A stretch of DNA of 64,000 nucleotides from Phenylobacterium soli. Lineage in GTDB: Bacteria; Pseudomonadota; Alphaproteobacteria; Caulobacterales; Caulobacteraceae. Position 1 is the stretch's first letter. Each line of letters begins with the position of its first letter. A program made the position numbers and the translations under genes. The notes under the pieces are model-generated. The model was given only the letters and a program-made list of their open reading frames with translations. It searched no databases and was not told the DNA's origin. Shown here piece by piece: positions 22,012-30,361 of the stretch. The stretch spans positions 2,294,001 through 2,358,000 of the forward strand of contig NZ_QFYQ01000001.1 of NCBI RefSeq assembly GCF_003254475.1, written 5' to 3'.

Positions 22012-22044
22012 TTGAAGATATTTCACGATGTGAGAAAATATATC
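22012..22044 (+). promoter_or_regulatory. AT-rich operator/promoter of the glyoxalase-ArsR-AHSA1 operon
   Basis: An AT-rich patch in a GC-rich region holds TCAC-GAT-GTGA (22023-22033) flanked by ATATT on one side and AATAT on the other, an imperfect dyad of about 25 bp. A weak -35 (TTGAAG at 22012) and -10-like AAATAT (22036-22041) overlap it. An ArsR-family gene lies in the operon, so autorepression at this site is the natural guess. Confidence 0.5.
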
Positions 22045-22066
22045 CGAAACATGAAAGGGTTTCGAC

Positions 22067-22522
22067 ATGGCGGATTGGCGTGCGCCGCTGATCTCGGCGG
22101 TCTGCTACCAGGACCCGAAGGCCGCGCTGGCGTGGCTGGAGAAGGCGTTCGGCTTCGAGCTCGTGATGCTGATCGAGGATGCTGACGGCGCCCTCCTGCA
22201 CTCGGAGATGCGCTGGGGCGATGCGGCGGTCATGGTCGGCAACGAATGGAGCGCCGACCACAAGAGCCCGAAGTCCATCGGCGGCAAGAACACCCAGACG
22301 GTTCACATCCAGATCACCGAGGACGTGGACGCCCACTGTGAGCGCGCCCGGGCCGCCGGAGGCGAGATCATCATGGAGCCGGAGACCCAGTTCTACGGCG
22401 ATCGCACCTATCGCTGCCGCGATCCGGAAGGCCACATCTGGACGATCGGCCAGACGGTGAAGGCGGTCTCGCGCGAGGAGGCCGAGCGGGTCAGCGGGAC
22501 CAAGATCACGGGCTGGGTGTGA
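22067..22522 (+). CDS. VOC (glyoxalase/bleomycin-resistance fold) family protein
   Basis: 151 residues with the betaalphabetabetabeta repeat of the vicinal oxygen chelate superfamily: PLISAVCYQDPKAALAWLEK, FGFELVMLIED, and a C-terminal RDPEGHIWTIGQ. Substrate unknown. The last bases overlap the ArsR gene (GTGA). This gene order (VOC, ArsR, AHSA1) recurs in proteobacteria, which suggests the three act on one small-molecule stress. Confidence 0.88.
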   Translation: MADWRAPLISAVCYQDPKAALAWLEKAFGFELVMLIEDADGALLHSEMRWGDAAVMVGNEWSADHKSPKSIGGKNTQTVHIQITEDVDAHCERARAAGGEIIMEPETQFYGDRTYRCRDPEGHIWTIGQTVKAVSREEAERVSGTKITGWV

Positions 22523-22854
22523 GCGCGCGGCCCGCCGAAATCGACCGGACGCTGGCGGCGCTGGCCGATCCCTATTGCCGACGTGCGGTGGAGCTGCTCG
22601 CCGAGGCTCCGCGCCCGGCGGGCGAGCTCGCCCGGGAGCTGAGCCTCGCCCCACCGGCGATGAGCCGGCGCCTGAAGACCCTGCGCGAGAGCGGGCTGGT
22701 GGAGGAGACGCACCCGGCCTTCGACGCCCGCGTGCGCATCTACGCCCTGAGGCCCGAACCCATGGTCCACCTGCAGCGCTGGCTCGCAGAAGCCGAACGG
22801 ATGTGGAGCGGCCAGCTCGCCGCCTTCAAGGCGCACGTCGAGAAAGGCCGATGA
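22519..22854 (+). CDS. ArsR-family transcriptional regulator
   Basis: 111 residues, a single winged helix-turn-helix (ALADPYCRRAVELLAEAPRPA, then ELARELSLAPPAMSRRLKTL as recognition region, wing VEETHPAFDARVRIYAL). No cysteine pair of the metal-sensing type is visible, so it is more like the non-metal SdpR branch. GTG start overlaps the VOC stop; its own stop overlaps the AHSA1 start (ATGA), so all three are translationally coupled. Confidence 0.9.
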   Translation: MSARPAEIDRTLAALADPYCRRAVELLAEAPRPAGELARELSLAPPAMSRRLKTLRESGLVEETHPAFDARVRIYALRPEPMVHLQRWLAEAERMWSGQLAAFKAHVEKGR

Positions 22855-23309
22855 CCGGCTCCAAGGTGTTCGTGGCCCTGCGTGTGAAGGCCACGCCCGA
22901 GCGGGCCTTCGAGGCCTTCACCGACGAGATCGGCCAGTGGTGGCGGCCGAGCGGCCTCTTCCAGACCACGCCGCGCGCGCCCGGGCTCCTGGCGTTCCGG
23001 GATGGCTGGCTGATCGAGACCCTCGCCACCGGCAAAGTCTTCCAGATCGGCCAGGTGCGCGCCTGGGAGCCGCCGGCGCGGCTTATCTTCTCCTATCGGC
23101 AGGCCAACTTCCCGCCCGATCTCGAGACGGAGGTGGAGGTGCGCTTCGAGGCGGTGGGGGAGGAGACGCGCGTCAGCGTCGAGCACCGCGGCTTCGATCG
23201 CGTGCCGGACGGCAGCGTCTCGCGGCACGGGTTTCCCGATGCGGCCCTGCTCGCCAGACTTGCCGACTTCTGGCGGGATCACCTTGCGTCACTGCGGGAG
23301 CTGGCGTAA
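22851..23309 (+). CDS. SRPBCC/AHSA1-domain protein
   Basis: 152 residues with the START-like helix-grip fold of the AHSA1 group (FVALRVKATPERAFEAFTDE, IGQWWRPSG, GQVRAWEPPARLIFSYRQ, ETRVSVEHRGF). Such proteins bind a small hydrophobic ligand; the ligand is unknown. Third gene of the coupled VOC-ArsR-AHSA1 operon. Confidence 0.88.
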   Translation: MTGSKVFVALRVKATPERAFEAFTDEIGQWWRPSGLFQTTPRAPGLLAFRDGWLIETLATGKVFQIGQVRAWEPPARLIFSYRQANFPPDLETEVEVRFEAVGEETRVSVEHRGFDRVPDGSVSRHGFPDAALLARLADFWRDHLASLRELA

Positions 23310-23366
23310 CGCTGATCGTTCGAAGTTCCGGTTTTGTTTCCGGGTTGAATTGTTTGGGGGACGAGG

Positions 23367-24665
23367 GTGGCTGACGCGGCGCGCCAGGAGATCGCAAGCG
23401 AGGTCGAGGGGCCGCCGGCGCCCGCGGGCAAGCCGCGCCGCCAAGCCGCGTTCGGCTTCATCTACGCCTCGGCGCTGATGAACTCGGTCTCGTTCGGGAT
23501 CATGATCCCGATCCTGCCGAACCTGATCCGCCAGTTCACCGGCGGCGACACGGCCGCGGCCTCGGAGTGGAACCTGTTCTTCGGCGCCACCTGGGGGCTG
23601 ATGCAGTTCTTCTTCGGCCCGATCCTCGGCATGCTGTCCGACCGGGTGGGCCGCCGGCCGGTGCTGCTGATCTCGTTCTTCGGCCTCGCCATCGACTTCC
23701 TGTTCATGGCCTTCGCCCCGACGCTCTGGTGGCTCTATGTGGGCCGGGTGCTGAACGGCATGACGGCCTCCAGCTTCTCGACGGCGGGCGCCTATGTGGC
23801 CGACGTCACCCCGCCCGAGAAGCGTGCCAAGACCTTCGGGATGATGGCCTCGGCCTTCTCCTTCGGCTTCATCTTCGGCCCGACCATCGGCGGCCTTCTG
23901 GGCGCGCACGACCTGCGCCTGCCGTTCCTGGCGGCGGCGGCCCTGACGGCGGTGAACTGGCTCTATGGCCTCTTCGTGCTGCCGGAATCCCTGCCCAAGG
24001 AGAAACGGCTGAGCCGCTTCGACTGGAAGCGGGCCAATCCGGTGGGGTCGCTGGGACTGCTGCGCGCCCACCCGGGGCTGCTGGGGCTCGCCGCCGTCGG
24101 CTTCCTCTTCCAGCTCAGCCAGGTGGTGCTGCCGACCATCTTCGTTCTCTACACCACCTATCGCTACGGCTGGACGCCGCGGATCCTCGGCTTCACCTTC
24201 CTGCTCACCGGCGTGCTGGGCGTCATCGTCCAGATGTTCCTGGTCGGCCCGATCGTCTCGCGCCTCGGGGAGCGGCGGACCCTGCTGACGGGAGCCATCG
24301 TCGGCGCCGTGGGCTTCGCCTGGTACGGGTGGGCCTCGAAGGGGTGGCTCTATCTCATCGGCGCCCCGATCTTCGCCTTCTCCGGCCTGATGATGCCCGG
24401 GCTGCAGGGGCTGATGACCCGGCGCGTGCCGCCCCATGAGCAGGGCCAGTTGCAGGGCGCCAACCAGAGCCTGCAGGGCATCGCCTCGATCATCGGGCCG
24501 GTGATTTTCGGCGAGACCTTCGCCTGGGCGCTGCGCCACGACGCCAGCCTGCATGCTCCGGGACTGGCGATCTATGTGGCCTCGGCCCTCCTCGGGCTCG
24601 CCTTCCTGCTGGCGCTCGCCACGGCGCGGGCGCCGGTGGCCGAGCCCGAGAAGGCGCCTGCCTGA
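23367..24665 (+). CDS. MFS drug-exporter-like transporter (TetA-type, 12 TM)
   Basis: 432 residues with a GTG start and about 12 membrane helices. The loop 2-3 signature GMLSDRVGRRPVLL (about residues 89-102) and the motif GRVLNGMTASS are those of TCR/Tet-type proton-coupled antiporters. Motif C-like GPTIGGLLG is also present, pointing to export. Substrate cannot be told. It follows the AHSA1 gene by 57 bases on the same strand and may belong to that operon. Confidence 0.88.
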   Translation: MADAARQEIASEVEGPPAPAGKPRRQAAFGFIYASALMNSVSFGIMIPILPNLIRQFTGGDTAAASEWNLFFGATWGLMQFFFGPILGMLSDRVGRRPVLLISFFGLAIDFLFMAFAPTLWWLYVGRVLNGMTASSFSTAGAYVADVTPPEKRAKTFGMMASAFSFGFIFGPTIGGLLGAHDLRLPFLAAAALTAVNWLYGLFVLPESLPKEKRLSRFDWKRANPVGSLGLLRAHPGLLGLAAVGFLFQLSQVVLPTIFVLYTTYRYGWTPRILGFTFLLTGVLGVIVQMFLVGPIVSRLGERRTLLTGAIVGAVGFAWYGWASKGWLYLIGAPIFAFSGLMMPGLQGLMTRRVPPHEQGQLQGANQSLQGIASIIGPVIFGETFAWALRHDASLHAPGLAIYVASALLGLAFLLALATARAPVAEPEKAPA

Positions 24666-24760
24666 AGAGCCTGGCCGAGAGGGCTTGATCCGCCGCCATT
24701 TTTGCGCCTGAAACCTCGGCAGAGTGCAGGTCGTTTTTCGGGTGTCCGCCGGGAGATTCC

Positions 24761-26173
24761 ATGCGCGCTTTCCGCGTCCTCGTTCCCACCCTCGTCCTTC
24801 TCGCCGCCTGCTCGCCGGCCGGCAACAGCCAGGCCCAGAGCACCTTGCCGGCGCCGACCCGCGCCGTGCCGACGAGCGCGCTCACCATGCGCCAGTCCTT
24901 CGCCCCGGTGGTGAAGAAGGCCTCGCCGGCGGTGGTCAACATCTCGTCCAAGCGGGTGGTCCGTCAGCAGGTGGACCCGTTCTGGGAGCTGTTCGGCCTC
25001 GGCGCGCCGCGCGACCGCGTGGTGGGCTCGCTGGGTTCGGGCGTGATCGTGCGCCCTGACGGGGTGATCGTGACCAACAACCACGTGGTCGAGGGTGGCC
25101 AGGAGATCACCGTGGCGCTGGCCGACCGGCGGGAGTTCCCGGCCAAGGTGCTGCTCGCGGACCCGCGCACCGACCTCGCCATCCTGAAGATCGACCCGCC
25201 CGGCGGCGAGCGGCTGCCGGCCTTGGCCATCGACGACACTGGCGACCTGCAGGTGGGCGACCTCGTCCTGGCGATCGGCAATCCGTTCGGCGTCGGCCAG
25301 ACGGTGACCAACGGCATCGTCTCGGCGCTGAACCGCACGGCCGACCCGTCCGGCGACGCGGCCTCGAGCTACATCCAGACCGACGCGGCCATCAATCCGG
25401 GCAACTCCGGCGGGCCCCTGGTCGACATGAACGGCGACATCATCGGCATCAACAGCTTCATCCTCTCGCGCTCGGGCACCTCGTCCGGCGTCGGCTTCGC
25501 CATTCCCTCGGCCCTGGTGAAGCGGGTGGTGGAGACCGCGGTCGGCGGCGGCCACTCGCTGGTCCGCGCCTGGCTCGGCGCGCGCATGCAATCGGTGACC
25601 CCGGACATCGCCCGCAGCATGGGCCTGGCGACGCCGCAGGGCGCGCTGGTGGCCGACATCTGGCCGGGCGGCCCGGCGGCGGCCGGCGGCCTGCGCCAGG
25701 GCGACGTGATCGTCTCGGTGGACGGCAAGCCGGTGGTCGACGCCGGCGGCGTGACCTACGCCATCAGCACCCATCGGATCGGCGACGCGGTGAAGATCGA
25801 CGTGCGACGCGGCCACGGCGACGAGACCCTGACCATCCGCGCCGAGCCGGCGCCGGCCAGCCCGGCCCGCGAGGAGCGCGAGATCAGCGGCCGCAATCCG
25901 CTGCAGGGCGCGACGGTGGCCAACCTGTCGCCGGCCGTCGCCGACCAGATCGGCATGGATCCCTTCACCAACCCCGGCGTGGTCATCCTGAACGGCGGCC
26001 AGGGCATCGCCGCCCAGGCGGGCCTCAAGGCGGGCGACATCGTGCGCGCCGTGAACGGTCGGCGCGTCTCCAACGTCCGCGACCTGGTGGCCGCACTGGC
26101 GGGCGGCGGCCGCGTCTGGCAGATCACCATCGAGCGCGACGGCCAGGAAGTGACCGGCACGTTCCAGGTCTAG
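24761..26173 (+). CDS. Lipoprotein HtrA/DegP-type serine protease with two PDZ domains
   Basis: 470 residues. The signal peptide ends in LLAAC, so the protein is predicted to be a lipoprotein. The trypsin-like domain (about 43-250) has the triad H108 (TNNHVVE), D138 (DPRTDLAIL) and S216 (NPGNSGGPL). PDZ1 covers about 265-360 and PDZ2 about 385-465. HtrA proteases degrade or refold damaged envelope proteins. It stands alone between the MFS gene and rarA. Confidence 0.92.
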   Translation: MRAFRVLVPTLVLLAACSPAGNSQAQSTLPAPTRAVPTSALTMRQSFAPVVKKASPAVVNISSKRVVRQQVDPFWELFGLGAPRDRVVGSLGSGVIVRPDGVIVTNNHVVEGGQEITVALADRREFPAKVLLADPRTDLAILKIDPPGGERLPALAIDDTGDLQVGDLVLAIGNPFGVGQTVTNGIVSALNRTADPSGDAASSYIQTDAAINPGNSGGPLVDMNGDIIGINSFILSRSGTSSGVGFAIPSALVKRVVETAVGGGHSLVRAWLGARMQSVTPDIARSMGLATPQGALVADIWPGGPAAAGGLRQGDVIVSVDGKPVVDAGGVTYAISTHRIGDAVKIDVRRGHGDETLTIRAEPAPASPAREEREISGRNPLQGATVANLSPAVADQIGMDPFTNPGVVILNGGQGIAAQAGLKAGDIVRAVNGRRVSNVRDLVAALAGGGRVWQITIERDGQEVTGTFQV

Positions 26174-26207
26174 GCGCGGGCGTGGCGGTTTGTGCTAAGC
26201 CCTCACC

Positions 26208-27512
26208 ATGGCCGATCTGTTCGAAGCTGCTGGGTTGACGCCGCAGGCGCCGTCGCCGCTCGCGGACCGGCTGCGCCCGCAGTCACTAGAGGAGGTGGTC
26301 GGCCAGGATCACCTGCTGGGGCCCGAGGGGCCGATCCGGCGCATGGCCGACGCCAAGCGGCTGGCCTCGATGATCCTGTGGGGGCCGCCCGGCACGGGCA
26401 AGACGACCATCGCCCGGCTGCTCGCCAAGGCGGCGGGCTATGAGTTCCAGCAGCTGTCGGCGGTGTTCTCGGGCGTCGCAGACCTGAAGAAGGCGTTCGA
26501 GCAGGCGCGCGTGCGCCGTGCGGCCGGGCAGGCGACCCTGCTGTTCGTCGACGAGATCCACCGCTTCAACCGCGCCCAGCAGGACGGCTTCCTGCCGTTC
26601 GTGGAGGAGGGGATCGTCACCCTCGTGGGCGCGACGACGGAGAACCCGTCATTCGAGCTCAACGGGGCGCTCCTGTCCCGCTGCCAGGTTTTCGTGTTGA
26701 AGCGCCTGGACGAGGAGGCGCTCGAGGCGCTGCTCGCCAAGGCCGAGACCTTCGAGGCGCGGCCGCTGCCGCTGGAGCCCGAGGCGCGCGCGGCGCTGGT
26801 GGCCCTGGCGGACGGCGACGGGCGCTACCTGCTGACCCTCGCTGAGACCCTGTTCAACATCGGCTCGGCCAAGCCGCTCACCACCAAGGAGCTCGGCCAG
26901 ATCCTGCAGAAGCGCTCGCCGGCCTACGACAAGGACCGGGAGGAGCATTACAACCTGATCTCGGCGCTGCATAAGTCGATCCGCGGCTCGGACCCCGACG
27001 CAGCGCTCTACTGGCTGGCGCGCATGCTCCAGGGCGGCGAGGACCCGCTGTTCATCGCTCGCCGGCTGATCCGCGCCGCCGCCGAGGACATCGGCGAGGC
27101 CGACCCGCTGTCGCTGCTGCTCGCCAACGCCGCCAAGGACACCTACGACTTCCTTGGGTCTCCCGAAGGGGAGATAGCCCTCGCCCAGCTCACCGTGCAC
27201 CTGGCCACGGCGCCAAAGTCCAACGCCGTCTACAAGGCGTTCGGGGCGGCGATGAAGGCGGCCAAGGAGACCGGCTCGCTGATGCCGCCCAGCCATATCC
27301 TGAACGCGCCCACGCGGCTCATGAAGGATCTCGGCTACGGCAAGGGCTACGCCTACGACCACGACGCAGAGCAGGGGTTCTCCGGGCAGAACTACTTCCC
27401 GGACGGGATGGAGCGCCGCAGCTTCTACCAGCCAAAGGGCGAGGGCTCGGAGGCGCGCATCAAGGAGCGGCTGGAGCGCTGGGCGCAGCTGCGGGCCAAG
27501 CGCGGCGGCTGA
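26208..27512 (+). CDS. rarA: Replication-associated recombination protein A (AAA+ ATPase)
   Basis: 434 residues. Walker A GPPGTGKT (59-66) and Walker B LLFVDEIHRF (D115, E116) lie in a clamp-loader-like AAA+ domain; the C-terminal tetramerisation domain includes KDTYDFLGSPEGE and LPNAPTRLMKDLGYGKGY-like sequence. RarA (MgsA) acts at stalled replication forks. The ATG has no Shine-Dalgarno, and a GCTAAGCC -10-like element ends only six bases before it, so the mRNA may be leaderless. Confidence 0.95.
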   Translation: MADLFEAAGLTPQAPSPLADRLRPQSLEEVVGQDHLLGPEGPIRRMADAKRLASMILWGPPGTGKTTIARLLAKAAGYEFQQLSAVFSGVADLKKAFEQARVRRAAGQATLLFVDEIHRFNRAQQDGFLPFVEEGIVTLVGATTENPSFELNGALLSRCQVFVLKRLDEEALEALLAKAETFEARPLPLEPEARAALVALADGDGRYLLTLAETLFNIGSAKPLTTKELGQILQKRSPAYDKDREEHYNLISALHKSIRGSDPDAALYWLARMLQGGEDPLFIARRLIRAAAEDIGEADPLSLLLANAAKDTYDFLGSPEGEIALAQLTVHLATAPKSNAVYKAFGAAMKAAKETGSLMPPSHILNAPTRLMKDLGYGKGYAYDHDAEQGFSGQNYFPDGMERRSFYQPKGEGSEARIKERLERWAQLRAKRGG

Positions 27513-27581
27513 TCTCGCCAACCATTGTTCTTCGAACCTGCCGGGTTTAGCCTCTCCCCACAACCCCTGGGGGAGGGAACG

Positions 27582-28037
27582 ATGACGACGGCAGTGAACG
27601 ACACGGGCGCGGCCAAGGCGCCCTGGCACTTCTGGCTGGTGGGGGTGATCGGGCTGATCTGGAACGCCTTCGGCGGCTACGACTACCTGATGACCCAGGT
27701 GAAGGGTGACGCGTACATGCAGGGCGCCGGCATGAACGCCGCCCAGATCGCGGCGCTGCACGCCATGCCGGCGTGGGCGGTCGGCGCCTGGGCCCTGGGC
27801 GTCTGGGGCTCGGTGGCGGGCTCTGTCCTGCTGCTCGGCCGCTCCCAATTCGCCGTCCACGCCTTCGGGGTCTCCATGGCCGGCGTGGCGGCGAGCCTGG
27901 CCTACACGCACCTGCTGTCAGACGCCGGCAAGCTGATGGGCGCGAGCGGGGCGCTGATGAACGCGGTGATCGCCGGCGCGGTGCTGTTCCAGCTCTGGTA
28001 CGCCTGGACGATGGCGAAGCGGGGCTTCCTCCGCTAG
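27582..28037 (+). CDS. Hypothetical four-helix membrane protein
   Basis: 151 residues from the ATG at 27582, which follows a GGGAGGG ribosome binding site; the frame stays open 57 bases upstream without a better start. Four hydrophobic segments (about 17-37, 70-88, 95-115, 122-145) with the motif WNAFGGYDYLMTQ in the first loop. I do not recognise a named family with certainty. It sits between rarA and a pseudouridine synthase. Confidence 0.75.
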   Translation: MTTAVNDTGAAKAPWHFWLVGVIGLIWNAFGGYDYLMTQVKGDAYMQGAGMNAAQIAALHAMPAWAVGAWALGVWGSVAGSVLLLGRSQFAVHAFGVSMAGVAASLAYTHLLSDAGKLMGASGALMNAVIAGAVLFQLWYAWTMAKRGFLR

Positions 28038-28047
28038 ACGCGGGGGC

Positions 28048-28803
28048 GTGAGGACGCCGCCGAAACCGCCGAAGCCGCCCGCCCTGCTGACCGCCGAGGA
28101 GATCGCCTTCGTCCGCGGACTGGTGATCTACGAGGACGAGGCGCTGCTGGCGCTCGCCAAGCCGCCGGGCATCTCGAGCCAGGGCGGCAAGAAGGGGGTG
28201 AACACCCTCGACGAGCTGCTGTGGGCGTTCGCCCGGCCCGGCAAGGCGAGGCCGCGGCTCATCCACCGGCTCGACCGCGACACTTCCGGCGTCATCCTGA
28301 CCGCCAAGACCCAGCCGGCCGCCGGCTTCCTGGGCAAGGCGATGATGGCCCGCAAGATCAAGAAGACCTACCGGGCGATCGTCACGCCCGGCGCGCCGGA
28401 GCCCCGGTCCGGGACCATCGAGACGGCCCTGCGCCGGGAGGAGATCGGACGCGAGGCCTACATGCGGGTCTGCGCGCCGGACCATCCCGACGCGGAGACG
28501 GCCTTCACCCGCTACCGGACCCTGGCCGAGGGGACGGGCGCGGCCCTGGTGGAGCTGGAGCCGCAGACCGGCCGGATGCACCAGCTGCGCGTGCACCTGG
28601 CGTCCATCGGCCGGCCGATCGCCGGGGACGCCCGCTACGGCGGGGCGCTGACCGTGGCTGGCGAGCCCGTGCCGCGCCTGATGCTGCATGCGGTGGCGCT
28701 GTCATTTCCCCATCCGGGCGGCGGGATGAAGCGCATCGAGGCGCCTGTGCCCGTCGACATGGCCGAGCTGGCCGCGAGACTGGGCCTCGCGGAACGCGGC
28801 TGA
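28048..28803 (+). CDS. RluA-family pseudouridine synthase without S4 domain
   Basis: 251 residues from a GTG. The catalytic motif is HRLDRDTSGVIL (aspartate after HRL), followed by GRMHQLRVHLASIGRPI-type sequence near residue 190. It lacks the N-terminal S4 domain, so it is closer to the RluA/TruC subgroup; the RNA target is not known. A second RluA-family gene lies 550 bases downstream. Confidence 0.9.
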   Translation: MRTPPKPPKPPALLTAEEIAFVRGLVIYEDEALLALAKPPGISSQGGKKGVNTLDELLWAFARPGKARPRLIHRLDRDTSGVILTAKTQPAAGFLGKAMMARKIKKTYRAIVTPGAPEPRSGTIETALRREEIGREAYMRVCAPDHPDAETAFTRYRTLAEGTGAALVELEPQTGRMHQLRVHLASIGRPIAGDARYGGALTVAGEPVPRLMLHAVALSFPHPGGGMKRIEAPVPVDMAELAARLGLAERG

Positions 28804-28826
28804 GGCGCGTCCGTTCAAGGCTAGCC

Positions 28827-29315
28827 ATGAAGAACGTCCTGATCGCCGCCGTTTGCACCCTCGCCCTGGCCGCCTGCGCGACCGCGCCGACCCGCTTCCA
28901 GCCGGCTTCCGGGCCCAGCGGCGTGGGCTTCTCCGAGATGCGCATCGAGCCCGGCCGCTATCGGGTCGCCTTCCAGGGCGGGCCGGGCGCGCCCGAGGCC
29001 ATGGTCCAGGACTTCGCCTTGCTGCGCGCCGCCGACCTCGCCCTGGCCGAGGGCTATGACTGGTTCCGGGTGGTCGAGCGGGTGACCCGGCAGACCGGCT
29101 ACGGCGGGACCTCGATCGGCTTCGGCGTCGGCGGGGCGAGTTTCGGCCGCCATTCGGCGACCGGGGTGGGCGTCAGCTCCGGCTTTCCCCTGAGCGGGGG
29201 GCCGTCGCTGATGACCAGCCTCGAGGTGCTGATGGGCAAGGGGCCAAGACCCTCGGGGCCGGAGGTCTACGACGCCCGCGGCGTGCGCGAGACGGTGGGG
29301 CCGCGCGCCGGCTAG
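28827..29315 (+). CDS. Small envelope lipoprotein, function unknown
   Basis: 162 residues with lipobox LAAC (Cys17). The body resembles the alphaproteobacterial CC0125-type lipoproteins: FSEMRIEPGRYRVAFQGGPG, a helix with LLRAADLALAEGYDWFRVV, then a Gly/Ser-rich strand region. No enzyme motif. It lies between two pseudouridine synthase genes and may share their transcript. Confidence 0.82.
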   Translation: MKNVLIAAVCTLALAACATAPTRFQPASGPSGVGFSEMRIEPGRYRVAFQGGPGAPEAMVQDFALLRAADLALAEGYDWFRVVERVTRQTGYGGTSIGFGVGGASFGRHSATGVGVSSGFPLSGGPSLMTSLEVLMGKGPRPSGPEVYDARGVRETVGPRAG

Positions 29316-29377
29316 CCGCCGGCGCCGAATGACAAAGTCGGATGACAGGGCGCGGGGGCGCCCGCATAAGCGCACGC

Positions 29378-30361
29378 ATGAGGGAAGTGCGGACGATCAC
29401 CGTGGGCGCCGGCGAGGAGGGCGTGCGGCTGGACCGGTGGTTCCGGCGGCGCTGGCCGCACCTGACGCAGGGCCAGATCGCCAAGCTGGCGCGTTCGGGC
29501 CAGGTGCGCGTGAACGGCGCGCGCGCCAAGCCGGAGAGCCGGCTGGAGCCCGGCGACCAGGTGCGGGTGCCGCCGCTGCCCGACGCCCCGCCGCCGGGCG
29601 AGAAGAAGGGCCTCGATCCCCGCGACATCGCCTATGCCAAGAGCCTCGTCATCTATGAGGACGAAGAGGTCCTGGCGCTGAACAAGCCGTCGGGCCTGGC
29701 GGTGCAGGGCGGCACTAAGACGACCCACCATGTGGACCGGCTGCTGTCGGCCTGGGGCGAGGGGCTGGAGCGGCCGAGGCTGGTTCACCGGCTGGACCGT
29801 GACACCTCGGGCGTGCTGGTGCTCGGCAAGACGCCGGGCGCGGCGGCCAAGCTCGCGGGGGCCTTCGCCCGTCGCAAGACCGAGAAGATCTACTGGGCGC
29901 TGGTGGCCGGATTGCCCAAGCCCTCGGAGGGCGTGTTGGAGCTGCCGCTGGTCAAGAAGGGGGTCGGCGACCGCGAAATGGTCGTGCCGGCCGAGCCCAA
30001 GGACCCCAACGGCGAGAGCGCCGAGACCGAGTTCGTGACCCTGAGCCGAGCGGCCGACAAGGTCGCCTGGATGGCGCTGTGGCCGCACACCGGGCGGACG
30101 CACCAGCTGCGCGCCCACATGCTGGCGATCGGCCATCCGATCCTGGGGGACCCCAAGTACAAGACCGAGGTGTCGGAGGCGCTGTCTGGGGACCTGAAGC
30201 TGCAGCTGCACGCCCGTCGCCTGGTCCTGCCGCACCCCTCGCGCGGCATGCTGATGCTCGAAGCGCCGCTCTCGAAGGAGATGAAGGCCGGCTTCGCCCG
30301 GTTCGGCTTCGACGAACACGAGGCCGATCCCGAGCCCTTCGCCCGGCGCCGCCGTCGCTAG
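29378..30361 (+). CDS. RluC-type 23S rRNA pseudouridine synthase
   Basis: 327 residues from the ATG at 29378; an in-frame ATG at 29342 would add 12. An S4 RNA-binding domain (about 1-65: RLDRWFRRRWPHLTQGQIAK) is joined to the synthase domain with HRLDRDTSGVLVLGKT and GRTHQLRAHMLAIGHPI. Domain layout matches RluC/RluD, which modify 23S rRNA. Its stop codon shares CTAG with the stop of the convergent DUF1501 gene. Confidence 0.92.
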   Translation: MREVRTITVGAGEEGVRLDRWFRRRWPHLTQGQIAKLARSGQVRVNGARAKPESRLEPGDQVRVPPLPDAPPPGEKKGLDPRDIAYAKSLVIYEDEEVLALNKPSGLAVQGGTKTTHHVDRLLSAWGEGLERPRLVHRLDRDTSGVLVLGKTPGAAAKLAGAFARRKTEKIYWALVAGLPKPSEGVLELPLVKKGVGDREMVVPAEPKDPNGESAETEFVTLSRAADKVAWMALWPHTGRTHQLRAHMLAIGHPILGDPKYKTEVSEALSGDLKLQLHARRLVLPHPSRGMLMLEAPLSKEMKAGFARFGFDEHEADPEPFARRRRR

